In this document: piece by piece, positions 1 through 8,951 of the stretch
Position numbering within the stretch: the first letter of the stretch is position 1
Layout of the letters: each line of letters begins with the position of its first letter
Source: Bacillus atrophaeus
Lineage (GTDB): Bacteria > Bacillota > Bacilli > Bacillales > Bacillaceae
Direction of reading: 5' to 3'
Length of the DNA: 64,000 bases
Assembly (NCBI RefSeq): GCF_001584335.1
Contig: NZ_LSBB01000018.1
Span: 372,001 to 436,000 of the forward strand
Program-made: the position numbers and the translations under genes
Notes under the pieces: model-generated
Told to the model about the DNA's origin: nothing
The model's input: only the letters and a program-made list of their open reading frames with translations
The model's database searches: none

Positions 1-189
1 TCTGGAATGGTGCCTTGGTCTGATAACGGAATCTATATGGCTGGTATTCTCGGCGTTTCTACTTTTTCTTACTTGCCTTTTATGTGGCTGAGCTTCGTTT
101 CAATAGGACTCGCAATTATTTACGGCTATACAGGAAAGTTCATTTGGTATACCAAAAACAAATCTGCTCAAACTGAAGAAGTAGTATAA
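1..189 (+). CDS. mleN: Malate/lactate Na+/H+ antiporter MleN, C-terminal end (partial)
   Basis: Only the last 62 codons are inside the window; the reading frame is open from base 1 and stops at 187-189. The visible protein carries two hydrophobic membrane segments and ends in a short charged cytoplasmic tail. The match is to remembered MleN (NhaC-family antiporter that exchanges malate plus protons for lactate and sodium in B. subtilis). The malic enzyme gene mleA follows after 17 bases, which is the known mleN-mleA operon order. The N-terminal bulk of the transporter lies upstream and cannot be assessed. Confidence 0.85.
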   Translation, partial: SGMVPWSDNGIYMAGILGVSTFSYLPFMWLSFVSIGLAIIYGYTGKFIWYTKNKSAQTEEVV

Positions 190-206
190 GGGAGAGGCGA
201 TAGTGA

Positions 207-1526
207 ATGATTACTAAACATATGATTCGGACACTAATGATAGAAACACCTACCGTTCCGGGGAATCTAGGAAAAGTGGCGACTGCCATAGGCCTTTTGG
301 GCGGAGATATCGGCGAGGTTGAGACAGTAAAGGTCGGACCCAATTATACAATGCGGAACATTACCGTACAGGTAGAGAATGAAGAACAGCTTCAAGAGGT
401 TATTGACGCCATTGAGGCACTGGGTGAAGGAATCAGGCTTCACACAGTATCAGATGAAGTGCTGTCCGCCCATGAAGGCGGCAAAATTCAAATGAAGAGC
501 AAAATGCCGATCCGATCATTGGCAGAGCTTGGACGTGTGTATACACCGGGCGTTGCAGATGTGTGCAGGCTGATTGAGAAAGAACCTGAAAAAGCCGATA
601 TTTATACGACCATCAGCAACTCAGTCGCTATTGTTACAGACGGAACGGCGATTCTCGGCCTCGGAAACATCGGTTCGGTTGCGGGTATGCCCGTGATGGA
701 AGGAAAAGCGGCGCTGTTTGACCAGCTTGCTGATATCAGCGGTATTCCAATTTTACTGGATACAACAGATCCTGAGGAAATCATCAATACAGTTAAACAC
801 ATTTCACCGGGGTTTAACGGTATTTTGCTTGAAGATATCGGTTCACCGCATTGCTTTGAAATAGAAGACCGCCTGAAAGAAGAGTTGAATATCCCTGTTA
901 TGCACGATGATCAGCACGGGACGGCTGTCGTTACTTTGGCCGCGGCAATCTCCGCATGTAAAAGCGCGGATGTGGATCTGAAGGAAGCGAAAGTGGGACA
1001 AATCGGTCTTGGAGCGGCAGGCGTCGCCATTTGCAGAATGTTTATGGCATACGGTGTCAAAGCCGTTTTCGGGACAGATAAATCAGAGGATGCAATGAAC
1101 CGCCTTCAGCAATACGGCGGAAAAACAGCAGCCAACATTGAAGAGTTGATGGAAACATGCGATATCATTATTGCCACAACAGGCGTGCCGGGGTTAATCA
1201 AAAAAGAATTTGTACGGCCCGGACAGGTTATTTTAGCCTTATCAAACCCTAAACCGGAAATCGAGCCTGAGGAAGCATTACAGGCAGGAGCCGCCTATGC
1301 AGCTGACGGCCGTTCTGTTAATAATGTACTGGGCTTTCCGGGTATTTTCCGAGGGGCGCTTAATGCAAAAAGCAAGGTCATCAACCATGACATGCTGGTT
1401 GCGGCGGCAGAAGCCATTGCTGCTTGTACGAAGCAAGGCGACGTGGTGCCGCAGCCTCTTGATCAGAGAGTTCATGAGGCGGTATCTGCAGCGGTTGAAC
1501 ATGTTGCAGTACGCAATAGTTTGTAA
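207..1526 (+). CDS. mleA: NAD-dependent malic enzyme with N-terminal ACT domain
   Basis: Soluble 439-residue enzyme that oxidatively decarboxylates malate (malolactic-type enzyme in B. subtilis). Residues about 8-85 form an ACT-like regulatory domain. The catalytic part begins near residue 100 with the malic-enzyme signature around GRVYTPGVADVC. It continues with the metal-binding region (EDIGSPHCF, MHDDQHGTA) and a Rossmann motif in GLGAAGVA. A GGGAGAGG ribosome site lies 8-9 bases before the ATG. It forms an operon with mleN, which supplies malate, and ends at a strong terminator. Length and sequence match B. subtilis MleA closely. Confidence 0.95.
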   Translation: MITKHMIRTLMIETPTVPGNLGKVATAIGLLGGDIGEVETVKVGPNYTMRNITVQVENEEQLQEVIDAIEALGEGIRLHTVSDEVLSAHEGGKIQMKSKMPIRSLAELGRVYTPGVADVCRLIEKEPEKADIYTTISNSVAIVTDGTAILGLGNIGSVAGMPVMEGKAALFDQLADISGIPILLDTTDPEEIINTVKHISPGFNGILLEDIGSPHCFEIEDRLKEELNIPVMHDDQHGTAVVTLAAAISACKSADVDLKEAKVGQIGLGAAGVAICRMFMAYGVKAVFGTDKSEDAMNRLQQYGGKTAANIEELMETCDIIIATTGVPGLIKKEFVRPGQVILALSNPKPEIEPEEALQAGAAYAADGRSVNNVLGFPGIFRGALNAKSKVINHDMLVAAAEAIAACTKQGDVVPQPLDQRVHEAVSAAVEHVAVRNSL

Positions 1527-1536
1527 GGTTAAGTGA

Positions 1537-1568
1537 AACAGCGCCAAGCAAGAATGGCGCTGTTTTTT
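1537..1568 (+). terminator. Intrinsic terminator of mleNA
   Basis: Stem AACAGCGCCA / TGGCGCTGTT with an 8-base loop, followed by six T. It lies just after the mleA stop. Confidence 0.9.
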
Positions 1569-1717
1569 ATCTATCGGCAGCTGCGCTGCCTCAGAACAAA
1601 GCATGAACGTTACATATTAGAGAAGAGGCCGGTCTCAGAAAAACTCTGCTGATTTCTCATGTCAAAAATGCCTAAACCTGTGTATAATAGAGCAAACATA
1701 TAAGGAGAGTGATCGGC

Positions 1718-1927
1718 ATGTCAAAAAGCAGCGCGAAGAAAAAACGGGCGCATCTGCTTAGAAACGGCGGACGGGACGCCTCATTGTCAAGAGGGCTGGC
1801 CCCATCCTTCAGCACACATGTAAGGAAAACAAAAAGTAAAAAAGACAGGCTTGAAAGAAGCAGGCATAAAGGAAGGAATCCTTATGATCGTTATTTAGAC
1901 AATCATAAGGATTTTTTATGTGCGTAA
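1718..1927 (+). CDS. yqkK: Small very basic protein YqkK, function unknown
   Basis: A 69-residue protein, extremely rich in Lys and Arg (MSKSSAKKKRAHLLRNGG at the start), with no membrane segment or recognised catalytic motif. The composition would suit nucleic-acid or ribosome association, but that is inference. The ATG at 1718 is chosen because AAGGAGA sits 10 bases before it; a GTG at 1709 is too close to the ribosome site. Position between mleA and spoIIM matches B. subtilis yqkK. Oddity: its last codons are part of an intrinsic terminator (1877-1917), so a transcript ended there would lack the stop codon at 1925. Confidence 0.75.
   Translation: MSKSSAKKKRAHLLRNGGRDASLSRGLAPSFSTHVRKTKSKKDRLERSRHKGRNPYDRYLDNHKDFLCA
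1877..1917 (+). terminator. Terminator overlapping the 3' end of yqkK
   Basis: Perfect 12-bp inverted repeat AATCCTTATGAT (1877-1888) / ATCATAAGGATT (1902-1913) with a T-run at 1912-1917. It is entirely inside the yqkK reading frame, 8 bases upstream of the stop codon. Confidence 0.75.
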
Positions 1928-2042
1928 CTTGTCTGGAACTGCACGCCCCCCGCAAGGAGATTCTGACGGCATTTCTGATGCGAATCTATTAAAATAATCA
2001 TGGCGGCTTCGCTTCTTTTATGATTTTTATAAAAGGTAACAG

Positions 2043-2070
2043 GCATGTTTTCTCTTTTCTTTCATACAAT
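2043..2070 (+). promoter_or_regulatory. Probable SigE promoter of spoIIM
   Basis: The -10 CATACAAT at 2063-2070 fits the mother-cell SigE consensus. A GCATGTT element about 13 bases upstream is a possible -35. spoIIM is known to be SigE-dependent in B. subtilis. Confidence 0.6.
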
Positions 2071-2107
2071 CTATTAAATCAAATCAATAGAGCGTGGGAG
2101 GAAAAAC

Positions 2108-2749
2108 ATGCGAAAAACTTCTTATAAGGAAATCTTTCTGCGGCACGTCAAGGATCATCTGTCTATTTACGTATTTGTCTTTGTTTTATTTCTCATTGGA
2201 GTCATATTCGGGGCGATTATTGTCAACAGCATGACTATGACTCAAAAAGAGGATCTGTATTATTACTTAAGCCGGTTTTTTGGACAGCTTTCGGACGGAA
2301 AACAGGCGAGTGCCTCGGACATGTTTTGGCAAAGCGTCTTCCATAATGTAAAATACTTAGGCCTGATGTGGATTTTGGGCATTTCGGTCATTGGAATGCC
2401 GGTCATTTTTATTATGGTATTTTTGAAAGGGATTGTGGTCGGCTTTACAGTGGGATTCCTCGTGAATCAAATGGGAATGAACGGCTTTTTCTTGTCTTTC
2501 ATTGCTGTATTGCCGCAAAATGTCCTGCTGATTCCGGCTTATATCATCATGGGAACAGTTGCGATCGCTTTTTCATTAAGATTGATCAGGCAGCTGTTTG
2601 TCAAACGGAGTATCAATGAGGCGCCGATTCAATGGTTTGGAAGGTATGCCCTCGTATTCATTCTCATTTTGATATTGTCGCTTTTGTCTTCTGTTTTCGA
2701 AGCCTTTGTCTCTCCTTTGCTCATGGAAAAACTGGCGGCGTATTTTTAA
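2108..2749 (+). CDS. spoIIM: Stage II sporulation protein M
   Basis: Membrane protein of 213 residues that works with SpoIID and SpoIIP in septal peptidoglycan hydrolysis during engulfment, in the mother-cell membrane. The sequence shows a cytoplasmic N-terminus, a first hydrophobic segment at about residues 20-45 and several more between about 90 and 205, which is the SpoIIM family layout. The ATG has the ribosome site GGGAGGAAA just upstream. The gene stands alone behind a SigE-type promoter and ahead of fur, as in B. subtilis. Length agrees with the B. subtilis protein (about 214). Confidence 0.95.
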   Translation: MRKTSYKEIFLRHVKDHLSIYVFVFVLFLIGVIFGAIIVNSMTMTQKEDLYYYLSRFFGQLSDGKQASASDMFWQSVFHNVKYLGLMWILGISVIGMPVIFIMVFLKGIVVGFTVGFLVNQMGMNGFFLSFIAVLPQNVLLIPAYIIMGTVAIAFSLRLIRQLFVKRSINEAPIQWFGRYALVFILILILSLLSSVFEAFVSPLLMEKLAAYF

Positions 2750-2800
2750 AGGGGAAATTTTTAAAATAATTATTAAAAGAAAATCATTTTATTTATCAGT

Positions 2801-2815
2801 TTATAATAATTATAG
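2801..2815 (+). promoter_or_regulatory. PerR box upstream of fur
   Basis: TTATAATAATTATAG is a 7-1-7 palindrome matching the PerR operator consensus at all but the last position. It touches the -35 element of the fur promoter. fur belongs to the PerR regulon in B. subtilis, so peroxide control of fur is expected here. Confidence 0.85.
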
Positions 2816-2844
2816 TTGGAACTCCGCGCGTATTTTGTTATAAT
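2816..2844 (+). promoter_or_regulatory. SigA promoter of fur
   Basis: TTGGAA (2816-2821), 17-base spacer, TATAAT (2839-2844). It directly follows the PerR box. Confidence 0.85.
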
Positions 2845-2876
2845 GAGTCATGGAATGCGGCGTAGGAGGGAAAGAC

Positions 2877-3326
2877 ATGGAAAACCGTATCGATCGAATT
2901 AAGAAGCAGCTGCACTCATCCAGCTACAAGCTTACGCCACAGCGTGAAGCTACAGTCAGGGTGCTGCTTGAAAACGAAGAAGACCATTTAAGCGCAGAAG
3001 ATGTATACCTCCTCGTAAAAGAGAAATCTCCTGAGATTGGTCTCGCAACAGTGTACCGTACGCTTGAATTATTAACAGAATTAAAAGTCGTTGATAAAAT
3101 TAACTTCGGAGACGGCGTATCCCGTTACGACCTTCGCAAAGAAGGGGCAGCTCACTTTCACCACCATCTGGTGTGCATGGAGTGCGGAGCCGTGGACGAA
3201 ATTGAAGAAGATTTGCTTGGAGACGTAGAAGAAGTGATTGAACGTGATTGGAATTTTAAAATTAAAGATCATAGATTGACATTTCACGGCATCTGCCATC
3301 GCTGTCACGGAAACGAAACAAAATAA
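2877..3326 (+). CDS. fur: Ferric uptake regulator Fur
   Basis: Iron-responsive DNA-binding repressor of 149 residues. An N-terminal winged helix (about 1-85, including LTPQREATVR and GLATVYRTLE) is followed by the dimerisation and metal-binding half. That half has the HFHHHLVCMECG cluster and a C-terminal CHRC zinc pair. The ATG at 2877 is preceded by AGGAGGG at ideal spacing; a GTG/ATG reading further upstream would add nine residues not seen in Fur proteins. It has its own promoter with a PerR box and a terminator at 3339. Sequence is nearly identical to B. subtilis Fur, so assignment over PerR or Zur is secure. Confidence 0.97.
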   Translation: MENRIDRIKKQLHSSSYKLTPQREATVRVLLENEEDHLSAEDVYLLVKEKSPEIGLATVYRTLELLTELKVVDKINFGDGVSRYDLRKEGAAHFHHHLVCMECGAVDEIEEDLLGDVEEVIERDWNFKIKDHRLTFHGICHRCHGNETK

Positions 3327-3338
3327 AGAACATTGCTG

Positions 3339-3367
3339 AACCTTTTCTCCTGGAGAAAGGGTTTTTT
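3339..3367 (+). terminator. Intrinsic terminator of fur
   Basis: Stem AACCTTTTCTCC / GGAGAAAGGGTT (one G-T pair) followed by T-rich sequence. Confidence 0.8.
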
Positions 3368-3446
3368 GCTGTTTGAATGTATAAACCCTTTCTGATTTGG
3401 CATATGGTTAAATAATTGGATCAACAGAGAAAGGGTCGATTGGGAC

Positions 3447-3674
3447 ATGTCAAGATTCTTTAAAGCGGCAGCGGATACTGTAAAGGTCTTTATTCTATTT
3501 ACCGGTTTTACCGCTTTGTTCTATTATGCTATGATATGGGTGAATTCAGAGTATGAAAACTATCATCGGTATGATAAACCGGAAGGCTCCGCTGTGAAAG
3601 TCATTGGAATGGAAGACAAAGAGACAGACGGGTGGCTCGGCCGGTTAATGTTTTTTTACCAAAACGGGGAGTAG
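3447..3674 (+). CDS. yqzK: Small membrane protein YqzK (DUF4227-type)
   Basis: A 75-residue protein with one hydrophobic segment at about residues 13-33 and a charged C-terminal half (KVIGMEDKETDGWLGRL). Function is unknown. The family is conserved next to xerD in Bacillus, and here it ends six bases before xerD, so the two are probably co-transcribed. An AAAGGG ribosome site precedes the ATG. A role connected with XerD or the envelope is only suggested by neighbourhood. Confidence 0.8.
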   Translation: MSRFFKAAADTVKVFILFTGFTALFYYAMIWVNSEYENYHRYDKPEGSAVKVIGMEDKETDGWLGRLMFFYQNGE

Positions 3675-3680
3675 ATCTGA

Positions 3681-4571
3681 GTGAAGGATCAATTGAAGGA
3701 TTTCATCCACTATGTAATGGTTGAAAGAGGGCTTTCTCAAAATACGATGATGTCATATGAGCGTGACTTGAAAAGCTATTCTCTATTTTTAACGGAAACC
3801 CTTCAGGTCACCTCTTGGAATGAAGTGACACGGATTCATATTATTCAATACTTAAAGCATTTGAAGGATTCGGGAAAGTCCGGAAAGACATCGGCGCGGC
3901 ACTTGGCGTCCATTCGTTCTTTTCATCAATTCCTTCTTAGAGAAAAGGTGACGGACAAAGACCCTTCCGTACATATAGAAACACAGAAAACAGAGCGGAC
4001 GCTGCCGAAGGTCCTGTCGCTGAAAGAAGTTGAACTGCTGCTGGACACGCCAAAGCTGACCAGTCCGTTCGGCTATCGGGACAAAGCGATGCTTGAACTG
4101 CTGTATGCCACGGGAATACGGGTCAGCGAAATGATTGATTTGAAGACTTCGGATGTGCATCTGTCAATGGGATTTGTCCGCTGTTTCGGAAAAGGGAGAA
4201 AAGAGCGGATCGTGCCGATTGGCGAAACCGCGGCGCACGCCATTGAAGAATATTTGGCAAAAGCTCGTGGAAAACTGCTGAAGAAAAATGTGTCAGACGC
4301 TCTTTTTCTGAATCATCACGGTAAACAAATCAGCCGTCAGGGATTTTGGAAAAACCTTAAAAAAATCGCGCTGGAAGCCGGAATAAAAAAAGAGCTGACA
4401 CCGCATACCCTCAGACACTCCTTTGCAACTCATTTGCTGGAAAACGGAGCAGACCTAAGAGCGGTGCAGGAGATGCTTGGGCATGCGGATATCTCCACAA
4501 CCCAGATTTATACGCATGTAACAAAAACGAGGCTGAAGGATGTGTACAAGCAGTATCATCCGCGCGCCTAG
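3681..4571 (+). CDS. xerD: Site-specific tyrosine recombinase XerD (RipX)
   Basis: Tyrosine recombinase of 296 residues that acts with CodV/XerC at the dif site to resolve chromosome dimers. A SAM-like core-binding domain occupies residues 1-85. The catalytic set is visible: Arg147 in TGIRVSE, Lys171 in KGRKERIVP, His242 and Arg245 in TPHTLRHSF, His268 in LGHADIST, and nucleophile Tyr277 in TTQIYTHV. The start is GTG after a GGGGAG ribosome site that overlaps the end of yqzK. A terminator overlaps the stop. Known in B. subtilis as ripX/xerD at this locus. Confidence 0.96.
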   Translation: MKDQLKDFIHYVMVERGLSQNTMMSYERDLKSYSLFLTETLQVTSWNEVTRIHIIQYLKHLKDSGKSGKTSARHLASIRSFHQFLLREKVTDKDPSVHIETQKTERTLPKVLSLKEVELLLDTPKLTSPFGYRDKAMLELLYATGIRVSEMIDLKTSDVHLSMGFVRCFGKGRKERIVPIGETAAHAIEEYLAKARGKLLKKNVSDALFLNHHGKQISRQGFWKNLKKIALEAGIKKELTPHTLRHSFATHLLENGADLRAVQEMLGHADISTTQIYTHVTKTRLKDVYKQYHPRA

Positions 4572-4594
4572 CCGCAGGATGACTGCGGCTTTTT
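4570..4594 (+). terminator. Intrinsic terminator of xerD
   Basis: Stem GCCGCA / TGCGGC followed by a T-run; the left arm begins at the stop codon. Confidence 0.8.
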
Positions 4595-4657
4595 CCTTTA
4601 AGGGAAACTGAAAATAATAAAGTTTCTCACTATTTTGCTTTACATTGCAAATGGGAA

Positions 4658-4671
4658 TGTAAACGGTTTAT
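4658..4671 (+). promoter_or_regulatory. Probable cre site (CcpA) for drm-pupG
   Basis: TGTAAACGGTTTAT resembles the catabolite-responsive element, except for the final CA. It sits just upstream of the drm promoter. CcpA control of this operon is known in B. subtilis. Confidence 0.55.
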
Positions 4672-4673
4672 AC

Positions 4674-4703
4674 TTGAGTTGTCAGACCTCTAAACGATAC
4701 AAT
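4674..4703 (+). promoter_or_regulatory. SigA promoter of drm-pupG
   Basis: TTGAGT (4674-4679), 18-base spacer, TACAAT (4698-4703), about 30 bases before drm. Confidence 0.6.
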
Positions 4704-4732
4704 GGACGTATAGAAAAAAAGGAGGCTTTATG

Positions 4733-5917
4733 ATGCCTGCATACAATTATAATCGTGTGTTTTTAATCGTAATGGATTCTGTCGGAATCGGCGAAGCTCC
4801 GGATGCCGCCGATTTTGATGATAAAGGAGCAAATACGCTCGGACATATTGCCGAGCACATGAATGGCTTACATATGCCTCATATGGCAAACCTCGGGCTC
4901 GGTCTTATCGGCGACATTCAGGGCGTTGAAAAAACGGAGAGTCCGCTTGCGTATTACGGCAAGATGAAAGAAGCTTCAAACGGCAAAGATACAATGACAG
5001 GACATTGGGAAATTATGGGTCTTTATATTGATAAACCGTTTAAAGTTTTTCCGGAAGGATTTCCTGATGAATTGATTCAGGAACTTGAAAAGAGATCAGG
5101 ACGCAAAATCATTGGAAACAAGCCGGCGTCCGGCACTGAAATTTTAGATGAGCTTGGCAAAGAGCATGTTGAAACCGGCGCGCTTATTGTCTATACTTCA
5201 GCGGACTCTGTGCTGCAAATTGCCGCTCATGAAGAGGTTGTGCCGCTGGATGAGCTGTACAGCATTTGTGAAACGGCAAGAGAGCTGACGCTTGATCCAA
5301 AATACATGGTCGGCCGGATTATCGCTAGACCGTTTGTCGGCGAACCCGGAAACTTTAAACGCACGCCAAACCGCCATGACTATGCGCTTAAACCGTTTGA
5401 GAGAACTGTTATGAACGAACTGAAAGACAGCGGGTTAGATGTGATCTCCATCGGCAAAATTTCTGATATTTATGATGGCGAAGGAATTACTTCATCCAGA
5501 AGAACAGTGTCCAATATGGATGGCATGGACAAGGTGATTGAAACACTTGACGAAGAATTCACCGGAATCAGCTTTGCGAACCTTGTTGACTTTGATGCTT
5601 TGTACGGACACCGCCGCGACCCTGAAGGCTACGGACGCGCTTTGGAAGAGTTTGACGCCCGTCTTCCTGAAGTTTTTGAAAAAATGAAAGAAGACGATGT
5701 GCTGATTATCACAGCCGACCACGGGAATGATCCGGTTCATCACGGAACAGATCATACGCGGGAATATGTGCCGCTGCTCGTATACAGCAAAAAGCATCAA
5801 AAAGCGCAAAAGCTGCCGCTAGCAGATACATTTGCCGATATCGGCGCAACAATTGCCGATAATTTTCACACGAAAAAACCGAAATACGGAAAAAGCTTTT
5901 TATCATTATTACAGTAG
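4733..5917 (+). CDS. drm: Phosphopentomutase
   Basis: Cytoplasmic enzyme (also called DeoB) of 394 residues that interconverts ribose/deoxyribose 1- and 5-phosphates in nucleoside breakdown. It is an alkaline-phosphatase superfamily member. The metal-site motifs are visible: [12 protein letters not shown] near residue 15, TMTGHWE near 90, and ADHGNDP plus the [11 protein letters not shown] segment near the end. The second of two adjacent ATGs (4733) is preferred because AGGAGG lies seven bases before it. pupG follows after 12 bases, so the sugar phosphate released by the phosphorylase is handed to this mutase. Confidence 0.96.
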   Translation: MPAYNYNRVFLIVMDSVGIGEAPDAADFDDKGANTLGHIAEHMNGLHMPHMANLGLGLIGDIQGVEKTESPLAYYGKMKEASNGKDTMTGHWEIMGLYIDKPFKVFPEGFPDELIQELEKRSGRKIIGNKPASGTEILDELGKEHVETGALIVYTSADSVLQIAAHEEVVPLDELYSICETARELTLDPKYMVGRIIARPFVGEPGNFKRTPNRHDYALKPFERTVMNELKDSGLDVISIGKISDIYDGEGITSSRRTVSNMDGMDKVIETLDEEFTGISFANLVDFDALYGHRRDPEGYGRALEEFDARLPEVFEKMKEDDVLIITADHGNDPVHHGTDHTREYVPLLVYSKKHQKAQKLPLADTFADIGATIADNFHTKKPKYGKSFLSLLQ

Positions 5918-5929
5918 GGGGACGTCTTC

Positions 5930-6745
5930 TTGAAACAAAAGATCGAACAAGCTGCCGCTTTTATTAAACAACATGCTCCGCAATCTCCTAAGATCGGTCT
6001 GATTTTAGGGTCCGGCCTTGGCATTTTGGCCGACGAAATTGAGGGGGCTGTCAAACTAAAATATGAGGACATACCGGATTTTCCGGTTTCCACAGTTGAA
6101 GGGCATGCCGGACAGCTTGTGTTCGGAACCCTTGAAGGCGTTTCGGTTGTTGCGATGCAGGGCCGCTTCCATTTTTACGAAGGCTATTCAATGGATAAAG
6201 TGACCTTCCCGGTGCGCGTCATGAAGGAGCTTGGAGTGGAAGCGCTCATCGTGACCAATGCGGCCGGAGGCATTAATACAGCATTCCGCGCGGGAGATTT
6301 AATGATTATTACAGATCATATTAACTTCATGGGTACCAACCCTCTAATCGGGCCGAATGAAGCTGACTTTGGCGTCAGATTTCCCGATATGTCATCTGCT
6401 TATGATAAAGACCTTTCACAACTGGCTGAAAAAATGGCGCAAGAGCTTCAGATTCCCGTTCAAAAAGGCGTATACACGGCTGTGACCGGGCCTTCCTACG
6501 AAACACCTGCGGAAGTGCGCTTTTTAAGAACGCTCGGTTCAGATGCTGTCGGCATGTCAACAGTTCCAGAGGTGATTGTGGCAAAACATGCGGGGCTCCG
6601 GGTCCTCGGCATTTCCTGCATCTCCAACGCAGCTGCCGGAATACTGGATCAGCCTTTGTCGCATGATGAAGTAATGGAAGTGACAGAAAAGGTGAAAGCC
6701 GGATTTTTACAGCTCGTAAAAGCGGTTATCGCAAAATATAAATAA
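5930..6745 (+). CDS. pupG: Purine-nucleoside phosphorylase (guanosine/inosine type)
   Basis: A 271-residue trimeric-type PNP that splits guanosine and inosine with phosphate into base and pentose 1-phosphate. Visible motifs are LILGSGLG near residue 22, GRFHFYEGY near 85, VTNAAGG near 110, TGPSYETPAE near 195 and the SNAAAG segment. The start is TTG, with GGGGGACG eight bases upstream; the protein aligns with B. subtilis PupG from that residue. Second gene of the drm-pupG operon, closed by a terminator at 6757. Confidence 0.95.
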   Translation: MKQKIEQAAAFIKQHAPQSPKIGLILGSGLGILADEIEGAVKLKYEDIPDFPVSTVEGHAGQLVFGTLEGVSVVAMQGRFHFYEGYSMDKVTFPVRVMKELGVEALIVTNAAGGINTAFRAGDLMIITDHINFMGTNPLIGPNEADFGVRFPDMSSAYDKDLSQLAEKMAQELQIPVQKGVYTAVTGPSYETPAEVRFLRTLGSDAVGMSTVPEVIVAKHAGLRVLGISCISNAAAGILDQPLSHDEVMEVTEKVKAGFLQLVKAVIAKYK

Positions 6746-6756
6746 GTTCAATAAGT

Positions 6757-6792
6757 AAGACAGCTGTTTCAAAGGAAGCAGCTGTCTTTTTT
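6757..6792 (+). terminator. Terminator of drm-pupG
   Basis: Stem AAGACAGCTG / CAGCTGTCTT with a T-run. Confidence 0.9.
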
Positions 6793-6825
6793 ATGTTCAG
6801 ATTGTGAATGATTTTCCATTCATGG

Positions 6826-6855
6826 TGTATAAAACCATGCCTCTTGGAAAAAATA
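6826..6855 (+). promoter_or_regulatory. Probable SigF/SigG promoter of dacF
   Basis: TGTATAA near 6826-6832 and GGAAAAAATA at 6846-6855 fit the forespore SigF consensus with a spacer of about 14. dacF is forespore-expressed in B. subtilis. Confidence 0.6.
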
Positions 6856-6885
6856 AAAGAGATTATGAAATGGAGGGCTTTGGAG

Positions 6886-8055
6886 ATGAAACGTCTGATA
6901 TCCACTTTATTGATTGGTATTATTTTGCTTACCCTAACACCGTCCGCTCTTGCCGAAAAAGACGGAAAACATACATCAGAACTTGCTCATGAAGCGAAGT
7001 CTGCTGTACTGATTGAGCGTGACACAGGCAAGGTTCTTTACAATAAGAACAGCCACGAAAGGTTAGCGCCTGCAAGCATGACCAAAATTATGACGATGCT
7101 CTTAATTATGGAAGCGTTAGACAAAGGCAAGATCAAGATGAGCGATAAGGTCAGAACAAGTGAATACGCCGCTTCAATGGGAGGGTCGCAAATTTTCCTC
7201 GAACCCGGCGAAGAAATGACCGTAAAAGAAATGCTGAAAGGCATAGCCATTGCTTCAGGAAACGATTCTTCCGTTGCGATGGCAGAATATATATCTGGCT
7301 CTGAAGAGGAATTTGTTCAGAAGATGAACAAAAAAGCCAAAGAGCTTGGTTTAAAAGATACAACCTTTAAAAATCCGACCGGACTGCCTGAAAAAGGACA
7401 TTACAGCTCAGCGTATGACATGGCAATGATGTCCAAAGAGCTATTGAAATACGATAAAATCACCGCTTTTACAGGAACGTATGAAGATTACTTGCGGGAA
7501 GATACAGATAAAAAGTTTTGGCTCGTCAACACAAACAGGCTGATCAAATTTTACCCGGGCGTTGACGGCGTAAAAACCGGATATACAGGAGAAGCGAAAT
7601 ATTGCCTGACCGCTTCTGCTAAAAAAGGAAATATGAGGGCGATTGCAGTCGTTTTCGGCGCGAGTACACCGAAGGACCGGAACGCACAAGTTACCAAAAT
7701 GCTTGATTATGCTTTCAGCCAATATGAAACCCACCCTATGTATAAACGAAATGAAACCGTTGCCAAAGCAAAGGTCAAAAAAGGCAAGCAGAAAACGATC
7801 GAACTCTCTACATCTGAACCGATCTCGCTCTTAACGAAAAAAGGCGAGGATACGAAACATGTAAAAAAAGAAATTAAAATGAAAGAACAGATCACCGCTC
7901 CGATTAAAAAAGGCGATGTGCTTGGAACGCTTATCCTGAAAAAAGACGGGGAAGTGTTGGCTGAAAGCCCGGTGACAGCTAAAGACGATATGGAAAAAGC
8001 CGGATTTTTGACATTTCTCAAACGCACAATGGGAGATTGGACAAAATTTAAGTAA
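6886..8055 (+). CDS. dacF: Sporulation D-alanyl-D-alanine carboxypeptidase DacF
   Basis: Penicillin-binding protein of 389 residues that trims stem peptides of spore peptidoglycan from the forespore side. A signal peptide covers residues 1-23 (cleavage after SALA). The serine peptidase motifs are SMTK at 64-67, SGND and KTGYT. A basic C-terminal region probably provides membrane attachment. The ATG at 6886 is chosen for its signal peptide and the GGAG eight bases ahead; an upstream frame extension has no ribosome site. It precedes spoIIAA and has a forespore-type promoter, so both its own transcript and readthrough into spoIIA are likely. Confidence 0.95.
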   Translation: MKRLISTLLIGIILLTLTPSALAEKDGKHTSELAHEAKSAVLIERDTGKVLYNKNSHERLAPASMTKIMTMLLIMEALDKGKIKMSDKVRTSEYAASMGGSQIFLEPGEEMTVKEMLKGIAIASGNDSSVAMAEYISGSEEEFVQKMNKKAKELGLKDTTFKNPTGLPEKGHYSSAYDMAMMSKELLKYDKITAFTGTYEDYLREDTDKKFWLVNTNRLIKFYPGVDGVKTGYTGEAKYCLTASAKKGNMRAIAVVFGASTPKDRNAQVTKMLDYAFSQYETHPMYKRNETVAKAKVKKGKQKTIELSTSEPISLLTKKGEDTKHVKKEIKMKEQITAPIKKGDVLGTLILKKDGEVLAESPVTAKDDMEKAGFLTFLKRTMGDWTKFK

Positions 8056-8089
8056 TTATGCCGAATCGCCACTAGTTTTGTCACGGTGA

Positions 8090-8116
8090 AGGAATTGCCC
8101 CTGATAAAATCGAAAC
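8090..8116 (+). promoter_or_regulatory. Probable SigH promoter of the spoIIA operon
   Basis: AGGAATT (8090-8096) and, after 14 bases, CGAAAC resemble the SigH -35 and -10 elements. spoIIA is SigH- and Spo0A-dependent in B. subtilis. The -10 is imperfect. Confidence 0.5.
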
Positions 8117-8149
8117 ACTCATTATCCGATTAATCAAGGAGGAATGAGC

Positions 8150-8503
8150 ATGAGCCTTGGAATTGACTTCCATGTCAAAGAAACCGTGCTTTGTATTCGA
8201 TTAACAGGCGAGCTCGATCATCATACGGCAGAGTCCCTTAAACAAAAGGTCGCCAAGTCATTGGAAGCTGAAGACATCCGTCATATTGTGCTGAATCTAG
8301 AGGATCTTTCTTTTATGGACAGCTCGGGTCTTGGCGTTATTTTAGGCAGATACAAACAAATCAAACAGATTGGCGGGGAGATGGTTGTCTGTGCGATCTC
8401 ACCTGCAGTGAAACGGCTGTTTGATATGTCGGGCCTTTTTAAAATTATCAGATTTGAACAATCTGAACAGCAGGCGCTGCTCACACTGGGGGTGGCATCA
8501 TGA
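8150..8503 (+). CDS. spoIIAA: Anti-anti-sigma factor SpoIIAA
   Basis: STAS-domain protein of 117 residues that frees SigF from SpoIIAB in the forespore. The phosphorylated serine is Ser58 in FMDSSGLG. The ATG at 8150 is preferred over the one six bases earlier because AAGGAGG lies seven bases upstream and the family begins MSLGID. Its stop overlaps the spoIIAB start (ATGA), giving translational coupling in the spoIIAA-spoIIAB-sigF operon. Nearly identical to the B. subtilis protein in its C-terminal two thirds. Confidence 0.97.
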   Translation: MSLGIDFHVKETVLCIRLTGELDHHTAESLKQKVAKSLEAEDIRHIVLNLEDLSFMDSSGLGVILGRYKQIKQIGGEMVVCAISPAVKRLFDMSGLFKIIRFEQSEQQALLTLGVAS

Positions 8504-8940
8504 AAAACGAGATGAACATTGAATTTTCCGCTCTCAGCCAAAACGAGTCGTTCGCCCGGGTGACAGTCGCTTCATTTATAGCCCAGCTCGATCCGACAAT
8601 GGATGAATTGACTGAAATTAAAACTGTGGTATCAGAAGCGGTGACAAACGCGATCATTCACGGTTACGAGGAAAATTGCAACGGAAAAGTCTACATTTCG
8701 GTTACGTTAGATGATCATGTGGTGTACTTAACCATTCGTGATGAAGGGCTCGGTATTACAGATCTCGACGAAGCGCGCCAGCCGTTATTTACGACAAAGC
8801 CTGAGCTCGAGCGTTCAGGAATGGGCTTTACGATTATGGAAAACTTTATGGACGATGTCAGTGTTGATTCATCACCTGAAATGGGGACGACGATACGCTT
8901 AACAAAGCACTTATCAAAAAGCAAAGCGCTTTGTAATTAA
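8500..8940 (+). CDS. spoIIAB: Anti-sigma F factor and kinase SpoIIAB
   Basis: Protein of 146 residues with a GHKL ATP-binding fold. It binds SigF and phosphorylates SpoIIAA on Ser58. The ATP site motifs are visible: [12 protein letters not shown] near residues 46-57, RDEGLGI near 80, and SGMGFTIM near 107. It overlaps spoIIAA by four bases and is followed by sigF after 11 bases, the standard partner-switching module. Confidence 0.97.
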   Translation: MKNEMNIEFSALSQNESFARVTVASFIAQLDPTMDELTEIKTVVSEAVTNAIIHGYEENCNGKVYISVTLDDHVVYLTIRDEGLGITDLDEARQPLFTTKPELERSGMGFTIMENFMDDVSVDSSPEMGTTIRLTKHLSKSKALCN

Positions 8941-8951
8941 GGAGATTTGTT

